From contig CAJTZJ010000014.1 in the NCBI GenBank assembly GCA_910583925.1, positions 1 through 57,716 of the forward strand: a DNA stretch of 57,716 bases, in the 5' to 3' direction. Source of the DNA: an uncultured Eubacterium sp. GTDB lineage: Bacteria > Bacillota > Clostridia > Oscillospirales > Acutalibacteraceae. Shown here in pieces: positions 51,234 to 57,716 of this stretch. Below the pieces are notes generated by a model, which was given only the letters and a program-made list of their open reading frames with translations, did not search any database and was not told the origin of the DNA. Position 1 is the first letter of the stretch. Each line of letters begins with the position of its first letter. A program made the position numbers and the translations under genes.

Positions 51234-53237
51234 ATGAAATTTGAAATATTAGCTCCTGCCGGTTCGCAGGAGTCTCTCGTTGCCGGTGTAAGATGTGGTG
51301 CTGATGCAGTTTACCTTGGTGGTAAGGTGCTTAATGCTCGTCGTAATGCCGGCAATTTTAATGATGCGGAGCTTGAAAGGGCTGTTGCTTACTGCCATCA
51401 GAGAGGCGTTAAGGTTTATCTTACTATGAATACTCTCTGCAGGGACAGTGAGATGGAAGAAGCATATGCGCTGGTAAAAAAATCGCTTTCTTATGGTGTT
51501 GATGCGTTTATTGTTCAGGATCTCGGTGTTATCCAAATGATAAAATCCTGCTTCCCGGATGCAAAGCTTCATGGCTCAACACAGATGAGTATTGTTACGC
51601 CAGAGGGTGTTCATGCACTTAAGGAAATGGGAATATCAAGAGCGGTTCTTCCAAGAGAGTTAACTGCAGAGGAAATTGCAGAGATAAGAGAAAAAACGGA
51701 TTTAGAGCTGGAAATGTTTATACACGGTGCACTTTGTATGAGCGTTTCCGGGCAGTGCTATTTATCCTCAATGCTTGGTCAGAGAAGCGGCAACAGAGGG
51801 CTTTGTGCGCAGCCTTGCCGTTTGTCCTTTTCTGCCGATAACAGTAAAAGCTTTGATCTTAGCCTGAAGGATTTAAGTCTTATAAGACAGCTTTCAAAAA
51901 TAAAGCAGCTTGGTGTTATAAGTCTTAAAATAGAGGGCAGAATGAAGCGCCCCGAATATATTGCAGCGGCTGTAACAGCTGTAAAAAAAGCGATAGATAA
52001 TGAATATTCGATTAAAGATGAAATCTTGCTCAAGAGTGTTTTCAGCCGAAGCGGCTTTACGCAGGGCTATTTCAATAATGAGATGAGCAGGGAAATGTTC
52101 GGCATAAGGCAGAAGGAAGATGTTGTTGCGGCAAATGATGTTTTAAAAGAGCTTTCTCATCTTTATGATAATGAAAATCCGCTTGTTCCGATTGATTTAA
52201 AGCTGGAATGCTTAAGAGATAATCCGGTTAAATTAACAGCGTCTGCTCTTGGAAAAACGGTGGCGGTTACCGGCGATATTCCTGAAGCTGCCGTAAATAA
52301 GCCAATGAGCAGAGAAGGTCTGGAAGAAAGGCTTTCAAAGCTTGGCGGAACTCAGTTTTATGCAGAAAATGTTGAAATAATTCTTGATGACGGGCTTATT
52401 TTGCCTGTGTCCAAGATAAATGCTTTAAGAAGAGAAGCGGTACAGAAGCTTTCCGAAACGGAAAGGAAAAGGGTTAAAGCGTTCCCGATAGAAAAAGTAA
52501 ATCCCAAATCAGCGGAGGGAAAGCCGTATTTTACGGCAAGATTTGCTGATGCGGAGCAGATACCGGACAGGCATCCTTTTGAACGGATTTTTATTCCTGT
52601 TTGGTCTGATATAGAGGATTTTATTGATAACAGAGCAGGTGTTGAGCTGCCGAGAGGACTTTTCGGCAAGGAGGAGCAGCTTGAAACAAGGCTTCTTCAG
52701 CTCAAAAGGGCAGGCGTAAAAAACGCACTTTGCGGAAATCTCGGTGCATATAAGCTGGCTGAAAAACTTGGCTTTAATGTGTTTGGAGATTTCGGACTGA
52801 ATGTTTTTAACAGCAGTGCGGCAGGTCAGATTCATTCGCCAATTCTTTCCTTTGAATTAACTATAGATGAGGCGAATCAAATTAATTCGGAGGATACAGG
52901 CATTATTGCTTACGGCAGATTGCCGCTTATGCTGACCAGAAACTGCCCTGTTAAATATAATATCGGCTGTGAAAAATGCCGAAAAAACGGTTTTTTGACA
53001 GACAGAAAGGGAATTGTTTTTCCTGTTGTCTGCTCGCCGTATCCCTGTGTTGAAATATTAAACAGTGTGCCTCTATATATGGCAGACAGAATGAGGGAAA
53101 TTAAAACCGATTTTATCCATTTTTACTTTACGGATGAGAGTAAAGAGGATGTTGAAAAAATCACTGTTTTCTATAAGAACGGGAGCAGGGCTGATTTTGA
53201 TTATACAAGGGGACTTTATTACAGAGGAGTGTTGTAA
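51234..53237 (+). CDS. U32-family peptidase-like protein (RlhA/TrhP-type RNA hydroxylation)
   Basis: 667 residues. The U32 core has FILAPAGS-like EILAPAGSQESL, KGCHVYLTMNT-like KVYLTMNTLC, HGALCMSVSGQCYLSS and GNRGLCAQPCR (cluster-ligating cysteines). The long C-terminal part (collagenase-like, DUF3656) includes CPVKYNIGCEKC. U32 proteins were named as peptidases, but several, including E. coli RlhA and TrhP, perform prephenate-dependent RNA hydroxylation. RlhA has the same two-part length. Which RNA is modified here cannot be told. Confidence 0.88.
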   Translation: MKFEILAPAGSQESLVAGVRCGADAVYLGGKVLNARRNAGNFNDAELERAVAYCHQRGVKVYLTMNTLCRDSEMEEAYALVKKSLSYGVDAFIVQDLGVIQMIKSCFPDAKLHGSTQMSIVTPEGVHALKEMGISRAVLPRELTAEEIAEIREKTDLELEMFIHGALCMSVSGQCYLSSMLGQRSGNRGLCAQPCRLSFSADNSKSFDLSLKDLSLIRQLSKIKQLGVISLKIEGRMKRPEYIAAAVTAVKKAIDNEYSIKDEILLKSVFSRSGFTQGYFNNEMSREMFGIRQKEDVVAANDVLKELSHLYDNENPLVPIDLKLECLRDNPVKLTASALGKTVAVTGDIPEAAVNKPMSREGLEERLSKLGGTQFYAENVEIILDDGLILPVSKINALRREAVQKLSETERKRVKAFPIEKVNPKSAEGKPYFTARFADAEQIPDRHPFERIFIPVWSDIEDFIDNRAGVELPRGLFGKEEQLETRLLQLKRAGVKNALCGNLGAYKLAEKLGFNVFGDFGLNVFNSSAAGQIHSPILSFELTIDEANQINSEDTGIIAYGRLPLMLTRNCPVKYNIGCEKCRKNGFLTDRKGIVFPVVCSPYPCVEILNSVPLYMADRMREIKTDFIHFYFTDESKEDVEKITVFYKNGSRADFDYTRGLYYRGVL

Positions 53238-53804
53238 ATGCTTATTTTAGCTTCCAAATCACCACGAAGAAAAGAGCTTTTGAGCTTAATCACAAAAGAT
53301 TTTATGGCCGTATCAAGAGATGTAGATGAAACTATACCGGAGGATATGAGCCCTGAGAATGCGGTTCTTTATCTTTCAAGAATCAAGGCAGAGCCATTTA
53401 TGAACGATAATGATGTTATTATCGGAGCAGATACAATGGTGGTTTTGAACGGAAAGATTCTCGGCAAGCCTGCCGATGAAGAGGAAGCCTTTTCCATACT
53501 TAAGGAGCTTAGCGGCAAGGAGCATTCTGTTTATACAGGTGTTACTCTTATCAGTCCTCAGGGTAAAAAGTCCTTTTTTAAGGAAACAAAGGTGAAATTT
53601 TATGAGCTTTCGGACGGAGAGATAAGCACATATATTAAAACAGGAGAATGTCTTGATAAGGCTGGTGCTTATGGTATTCAGGGCTATGGTTCACTTTTTG
53701 TTGAAAGAATTGAGGGCGATTATTTTAATGTGGTTGGTTTACCTGTTTCAGCATTATATAGAGAGCTTCAAAATCCTTTTTTTAGTGATTTTAACAAAAT
53801 TTAA
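53238..53804 (+). CDS. maf: Maf-family nucleoside triphosphate pyrophosphatase
   Basis: 188 residues: LASKSPRRKELL at the N-terminus, VDETIPE, IIGADTMVV and DKAGAYGIQGYG are the Maf hallmarks. Maf proteins hydrolyse non-canonical dTTP/UTP-type nucleotides and delay septation when overexpressed. It directly follows the U32 stop, with AGAGGAG inside that gene, and shares the operon with zapA. Third in a division-linked operon, consistent with a division-related role. Confidence 0.95.
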   Translation: MLILASKSPRRKELLSLITKDFMAVSRDVDETIPEDMSPENAVLYLSRIKAEPFMNDNDVIIGADTMVVLNGKILGKPADEEEAFSILKELSGKEHSVYTGVTLISPQGKKSFFKETKVKFYELSDGEISTYIKTGECLDKAGAYGIQGYGSLFVERIEGDYFNVVGLPVSALYRELQNPFFSDFNKI

Positions 53805-53945
53805 TAGTAATTTGTTGTACACTTCGCCAAATTTTGTTACATTTATAACTTGCATTTTTCAGAAGAAAATGATAGAATAAGAATGTTAAAATGTCTATGT
53901 TAAGGGTATTCCACCCTTTTTTATCAAATTGGAAGGAGGCAGGTT

Positions 53946-54830
53946 ATGGCAGCAGATTTACATTGTCATACAAAATTAAGTGACGGTTCGGTCGGCATAG
54001 AAGATTTAATCGTTATTGCTCAGAAAAGCGGTATAGATACTATTGCCATAACAGATCACGATTGCCTTGCAGGTACAGTAAGAGGTCAGGTTATAGGCAA
54101 ACGCTATGGTGTAACGGTTATACCGGGTGTCGAAATTTCGGCATTTGATTTTGAAGCAGGAAAAAAGGTGCATCTTCTTAGCTATCTTGCGGATGCTCCC
54201 AACAGGCTTGAGGCGGTATGCAAGCGCGTATCGGTAGCAAGAAAAAGAGCAGGTCAGATTATGATGCTTAAGGTTGCAAGCCGTTTTCCTATTACATCAG
54301 ATTTCATAATCAATCATGCGTCAGGCTCAACCAATCTTTACAAGCAGCATATTATGCATGCGCTTATGGATGCAGGTTATACAGACAAAATCTTCGGTGA
54401 TTTGTATTATGCTCTTTTTGATGCTTCTAACGAAACGAATATTCTTGCCCCAACTAAATATCCAAGTGTAGAAGAGGTTATCAATGAAATTCATGGTGCA
54501 GGCGGTATAGCTGTTCTTGCGCATCCGGCTTTATTTGATAATTTTAACGAAATTGAAAAATATACTTCTATGGGCCTTGATGGGGTTGAGGTATGGCATC
54601 CGTCAGCTGATGAGGAAACTGTAAACAGGCTTACGGAGATTTGCAAAAAGCAAAAGCTTCTGTTAACAGGCGGTTCGGATTTTCATGGAATTTACGGGCA
54701 GAAAACCGTAACTCTCGGTGCGTGCTCAACTCCGCAGGAACATCTGGATAAGCTTATGGGCTATAAAGCCAAAAAGAAAAGGGCCGAACGAAAGGCTGAA
54801 AAAGAAGCCGCTCTTAAGATGGCTGAATAA
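53946..54830 (+). CDS. PHP-domain phosphoesterase
   Basis: 294 residues. Metal ligands are DLHCHTKLSDG at the start, ITDHDCL, PGVEIS, VLAHPALF and GGSDFHG, forming a trinuclear PHP active site. It resembles YciV/RNase AM and 3',5'-nucleotide bisphosphate phosphatases, so pAp degradation or RNA 5' trimming is likely. The C-terminus is a lysine/alanine/glutamate-rich tail. GGAAGGAGG gives a strong ribosome site. Separated from maf by 140 bases, so probably its own unit. Its terminator is the first 81-bp repeat. Confidence 0.92.
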   Translation: MAADLHCHTKLSDGSVGIEDLIVIAQKSGIDTIAITDHDCLAGTVRGQVIGKRYGVTVIPGVEISAFDFEAGKKVHLLSYLADAPNRLEAVCKRVSVARKRAGQIMMLKVASRFPITSDFIINHASGSTNLYKQHIMHALMDAGYTDKIFGDLYYALFDASNETNILAPTKYPSVEEVINEIHGAGGIAVLAHPALFDNFNEIEKYTSMGLDGVEVWHPSADEETVNRLTEICKKQKLLLTGGSDFHGIYGQKTVTLGACSTPQEHLDKLMGYKAKKKRAERKAEKEAALKMAE

Positions 54831-54832
54831 TT

Positions 54833-54913
54833 GAATAAATAAAATCCCGAAAGGTGTAAAAGCCTGTTCGGGATTTTTTATTGTAAGGCAGAGTGTGTAT
54901 GCACTTTGCCTTT
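54833..54913. repeat. 81-bp direct repeat, copy A, with double terminator
   Basis: Identical to 57615-57695. It contains AAAATCCCGAA (54841-54851) pairing with TTCGGGATTTT (54867-54877), then T, and a second hairpin GGCA-AGTG with CACT-TGCC (54887-54910), then T run. It terminates the PHP gene. Confidence 0.9.
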
Positions 54914-54951
54914 TTATTTTTTGATATTATTGTTGATTGTGTAAAAAGTCT

Positions 54952-54975
54952 GTTGCATTTTTCAGAAAATGCAAC
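54952..54975. other. Perfect hairpin before the secreted-protein gene
   Basis: GTTGCATTTT (54952-54961), loop TCAG, AAAATGCAAC (54966-54975). It has no T tract. It lies in the roughly 200 bases between repeat A and the secreted protein gene; otherwise AT-rich with a possible promoter TTGCAA (55080-55085)-17-TATTAT (55103-55108). Confidence 0.55.
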
Positions 54976-55128
54976 TATATATATGAAGAGATTTTCTTTT
55001 GTTAAATCTTTAATAAGAACAAAATGAAAGAGGGGTTTCCGATGTATTATTAATTTAGCATCAAATACATAAATATTTATTGCAAAGCATACACAAATCA
55101 ATTATTATAAAAGAAAGGATAAAAATTT

Positions 55129-55554
55129 ATGAAAAAATCTAAAAGATTAGCAGCATTAATCGCTGCAGTATTAATGACCGTTACAATGTTTTCAAGCGCA
55201 GTTCCTGCTTATGCAGCAGGAAAATCTGACACAAAAACAATAAGCTGCGGCGGTCAGGGAGCAATCTGCTCTTTGTCTTCAAAAGATAAGAACAATGCAC
55301 AGGCATTAACTACATCAGTGAAGAATTTTGATTACATATATGCGTATGTCATCGGCTGTGAGGTGGACAGCAGAGGCGAAGTTGTTCGTTATGTAGGCAA
55401 ACCCTCAGAAAAAACAAATGCTACATCGGCAGGAAATTTGGCAGTAATAAAAACATTAAGTTTGTCAAACCGTTTTGAGAATCTGTCCTCCGCGCATATT
55501 GTAAAAAAAGGCACAGCAGAAAAAGGTGCAACCGGGGAGCTTCATTGGTATTAA
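55129..55554 (+). CDS. Small secreted protein, unknown
   Basis: 141 residues with a clear Sec signal peptide (KKSKRLAAL, hydrophobic core, cleavage after PAYAA about residue 30). The mature 112 residues include three cysteines (ISCGGQGAICS and later IGCEV), and end at HWY. AAAGGA precedes the ATG. First gene of the cassette between the 81-bp repeats. I considered a bacteriocin of the lactococcin-972 type, but no convincing similarity is visible. It could be a surface or interaction protein. Confidence 0.75.
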   Translation: MKKSKRLAALIAAVLMTVTMFSSAVPAYAAGKSDTKTISCGGQGAICSLSSKDKNNAQALTTSVKNFDYIYAYVIGCEVDSRGEVVRYVGKPSEKTNATSAGNLAVIKTLSLSNRFENLSSAHIVKKGTAEKGATGELHWY

Positions 55555-55558
55555 TTGC

Positions 55559-55580
55559 TGCCGGTGCTTCGGCACCGGCA
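55559..55580 (+). other. UUCG-capped hairpin between the secreted and membrane protein genes
   Basis: TGCCGGTGC (55559-55567), loop TTCG, GCACCGGCA (55572-55580). There is no T tract; it starts 5 bases after the stop codon. It may protect or process the mRNA, or lower read-through into the next gene. Confidence 0.6.
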
Positions 55581-55617
55581 ATTGATAAAATCTGTTTGTG
55601 AAAGAGGGCTTTTCATT

Positions 55618-56319
55618 ATGACCAAAAGGAAAAAAGCGGTAATTATAGGCATCGGTATATTTGGATTTATCATGATTGGGCTTATTTCTGCGTATTTTAT
55701 ATACGGCAGCACATTGCTGAACGGATACAGTGAGGAAACTATTATCAAAGAGCTTTCCGAAGATACGGATAATCCTATAGAAATTCTTGCAATGCAGAAG
55801 TATGAGGATCATCTCGGTATTTTATATAAGGACCCGATGGCTGAGGACCCTCTTAACGGAACAAATGCGGAGGATTATGCTTTTTTTGCACACTACATAA
55901 AGCACAGGCTGTACAAGAACCGATATTATTATAAAGGCGGTTCTCCCGGTGGGAATGTTACTTGTCCGCTGATAAGTGCATTGGCTGAAGATGCATTGCA
56001 GGTTCCGTGCTTTGTATATGATATCGGACGGGATGAAAGCAGATGCATTGTTTATGAAGCGGATGCAATGGGGAATACCGTAAGGAAGATGGATGAGTTT
56101 GAAGTTCCTGCAAATGAACCGTATATTATTTTAAAGGAATATGAATTGCTGAATATTTTTCACCATCTGGAAGCCTGTGGCGCTTCGCAGGATACTCCCC
56201 GTGAATACAACGAAAACTATCTGGAAACGGATAAGGAATGGTTCAATATGTTAAGGAATGATACGGAAGCAAAACCCGATAAAGAACTGGAAGAATTGTA
56301 TGAGAAAGCCTTCGGATAA
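55618..56319 (+). CDS. Single-pass membrane protein, unknown
   Basis: 233 residues from ATG 55618 (AGAGGG upstream); the longer frame runs through the preceding hairpin and is rejected. A basic N-terminus (TKRKK) and one helix (about 7-27) anchor a soluble outer domain rich in Glu, Asp and Tyr, with cysteines in GNVTCPLISAL and VPCFVYDIG. No enzymatic motif or family is recognised. Second gene of the cassette and probably cotranscribed with the secreted protein. A role as its receptor, anchor or immunity partner is only a guess from position. Confidence 0.7.
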   Translation: MTKRKKAVIIGIGIFGFIMIGLISAYFIYGSTLLNGYSEETIIKELSEDTDNPIEILAMQKYEDHLGILYKDPMAEDPLNGTNAEDYAFFAHYIKHRLYKNRYYYKGGSPGGNVTCPLISALAEDALQVPCFVYDIGRDESRCIVYEADAMGNTVRKMDEFEVPANEPYIILKEYELLNIFHHLEACGASQDTPREYNENYLETDKEWFNMLRNDTEAKPDKELEELYEKAFG

Positions 56320-56353
56320 AACGGAAATAGACAGGGAACATATAAATCATAAA

Positions 56354-56385
56354 ATGCCTGCTGATGATTTTTCATCAGCAGGCAT
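56354..56385. other. 14-bp perfect hairpin before the lipoprotein gene
   Basis: ATGCCTGCTGATGA (56354-56367), loop TTTT, TCATCAGCAGGCAT (56372-56385). No T tract follows on the plus strand; on the minus strand the stem is followed by TTTTATG. It may be an intra-operon processing or attenuation site. Confidence 0.6.
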
Positions 56386-56441
56386 GAACGAACACGAAAA
56401 ATCTTCAATCAAATTCAGACCAATATTTAAATGGAGTGTTT

Positions 56442-57620
56442 ATGAAAAAGAGATATATTATCATAACAACAGTGCTTCTGATAACATTTCTGTTATTTAC
56501 GGGCTGCACATCAAATCAAATTAACGCAAATGTAAACCAGAATGCCGAAGAATATGTTGCAAATGAGGATTATCAGAATTATCTGGATTCCTATTCTTCC
56601 TTTGTAAAAACGGATAACGGATATTATTTTATGAACGGCTTAACGCTGAATTTTTATGATACGGAAAAAAATGAAGCCTATCCCGTGTGCAACAAAACAA
56701 ATTGCGAACACAGCGGTTCAGACTGCCCTGCTTATTTTTCACCGTTACAGTATATTCCGATGACGGGTATGCATTATTATGATAACGCTTTATATGTTTT
56801 GGGATTTGAAAAAGAGGGGAAAATCAGGCGGAAGAATTATCTATACCGGATATCTCTTGAAACCCTTAAGCATAAAAAGGCAACATATATGTTTGACAGC
56901 AGCGAACAGCTTTCCATAATGTATGCAATGCACAGAGGATATGTGTATTTTGTTCATGGAGAATCCCCGATGAAAGAAAGTACAGTAACACTTTACAGAG
57001 CAAAATTAGGGGACACATCGGACACTGCGCCCGAAGCGATTTATACATTCAGCGGAATCGGTGCAACTATATTCGGCTTAAGTGCATACGGCAACAATCT
57101 GTTTTTTATGGCGGCAGATTATGAGGATGAAAAGGGAAACGGCTATAAAACAACACTGCATTATATGGATATACATACGCTGGAAACAAACCAGATTCCG
57201 GAAAGAGAATTTTCACATATAGCGGATGAGGGAAAAGTATATTACGAAAAAGATGAAAAAACAGTTGAATGTTATGATTTAAAAACAAAGGAAACAACAT
57301 TTTTTTGTAATATAAACGGACCTTGCTATATTTCTGCTGACAGCAACTATATTTATTTTGATAACAGGCAGAAAATGCACATAGAAGAGAACTTTAATGA
57401 CAGAAAAATATATGTTTATGATAAAAAGGGCAGTTTTGTTACAGAAATTGTGCCAAAGAACCCGACGGATGCCTGTTATTTCGGCGGGGATGATGTAATG
57501 ATTTTTAAGGAAATTACGGTTACAGGTGAGGTTGTGGAATCAGAAGGTGCAAAGGGTTATTATGTGCTTGATAAATCACAGATTACCTCGCCCGATAAGC
57601 AATTTATTGATATGGAATAA
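56442..57620 (+). CDS. Beta-propeller-like lipoprotein with CxxxxC..C motif, unknown
   Basis: About 392 residues from ATG 56442, GGAG 5 bases upstream (a GTG at 56436 overlaps that site). Basic start and helix followed by FTGC is a lipobox (about residues 19-22), so the protein is lipid-anchored outside. A cysteine cluster PVCNKTNCEHSGSDCPAY (about residues 75-95) precedes repeated strand units such as DNALYVLGF, GYVYFVHGE, GNNLFFMAA and SNYIYFDNR. This pattern is common in uncharacterised Firmicute lipoproteins. The final Glu and stop codon lie in the second 81-bp repeat. Confidence 0.8.
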   Translation: MKKRYIIITTVLLITFLLFTGCTSNQINANVNQNAEEYVANEDYQNYLDSYSSFVKTDNGYYFMNGLTLNFYDTEKNEAYPVCNKTNCEHSGSDCPAYFSPLQYIPMTGMHYYDNALYVLGFEKEGKIRRKNYLYRISLETLKHKKATYMFDSSEQLSIMYAMHRGYVYFVHGESPMKESTVTLYRAKLGDTSDTAPEAIYTFSGIGATIFGLSAYGNNLFFMAADYEDEKGNGYKTTLHYMDIHTLETNQIPEREFSHIADEGKVYYEKDEKTVECYDLKTKETTFFCNINGPCYISADSNYIYFDNRQKMHIEENFNDRKIYVYDKKGSFVTEIVPKNPTDACYFGGDDVMIFKEITVTGEVVESEGAKGYYVLDKSQITSPDKQFIDME

Positions 57621-57695
57621 ATAAAATCCCGAAAGGTGTAAAAGCCTGTTCGGGATTTTTTATTGTAAGGCAGAGTGTGTATGCACTTTGCCTTT
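57615..57695. repeat. 81-bp direct repeat, copy B, with double terminator
   Basis: Identical at all 81 positions to 54833-54913, in the same orientation. It supplies the stop codon and terminator of the lipoprotein gene. The two copies start 2,782 bases apart. The window ends 21 bases further on. Confidence 0.9.
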
Positions 57696-57716
57696 GCCTT
57701 TTGCAATTTGTATATA

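Noticed and set aside
55129..55554. Lactococcin-972-type bacteriocin
   Set aside because: Length and signal peptide fit loosely, but the sequence pattern and the usual ABC/immunity neighbours are absent.
54833..57695. Composite transposon or insertion sequence
   Set aside because: No transposase or recombinase lies between the repeats, and the repeats are direct terminators without inverted ends.

Overview
The window looks like chromosomal DNA of an endospore-forming, low-GC Clostridia species, probably a gut Oscillospiraceae/Ruminococcaceae relative. Evidence for this is: spoIIE and a sleB-type cortex hydrolase; a single-chain clostridial PurL; zapA next to a U32 peptidase; YlmH; many anaerobe genes (FprA flavo-diiron protein, PduL, archaeal-type phosphoglycerate mutase); strong AGGAGG ribosome sites; and consensus TTGACA/TATAAT promoters. 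No rRNA, CRISPR array, complete insertion sequence or prophage was seen.

Left edge (1-5.3 kb): the 3' end of tRNA-Arg(CCT) is followed by a preQ1/queuosine precursor locus: queF on the minus strand, and queD-queE-folE-queC on the plus strand behind a promoter, a candidate preQ1-I riboswitch and an intrinsic terminator. Codon use here is visibly AT-richer than in the rest of the window. A 224-bp terminal-inverted-repeat element sits between the two divergent promoters. Downstream are a lipoprotein gene and a decayed fragment resembling a conjugative-element gene. I read this as an acquired island at a tRNA gene that carries a complete GTP-to-preQ1 pathway.

Middle (5.3-54.8 kb): mostly housekeeping. 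In order: PduL, family-4 UDG, a GH110-like beta-helix protein, a PAS-only protein, PurL, ApgM-like protein plus MetY, a two-component system, an MFS carrier, GAPDH, asparaginase and YlmH. Then comes a minus-strand NfeD/SPFH/membrane/YbjQ operon preceded by a short orphan transcription unit with a perfect consensus promoter and a terminator. These are followed by a ClC antiporter, two GPH-type carriers, RsmE and OGG, SleB, IlvE, an NSS symporter, FprA, SpoIIE, GlmS, an ABC-F ATPase, an rpe operon with two envelope proteins, MgtE with a structured leader, and the zapA-U32-maf run, then a PHP phosphatase. Nearly every convergent gene pair is separated by a strong bidirectional hairpin terminator.

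Right edge (54.8-57.7 kb): a three-gene cassette (small secreted protein, single-pass membrane protein, beta-propeller-like lipoprotein) is bracketed by two identical 81-bp direct repeats, each holding a double terminator. The cassette has no recognisable function and may be one unit of a recombining array. With the orphan RNA at 27.1-27.3 kb, it is the best candidate here for something undescribed.
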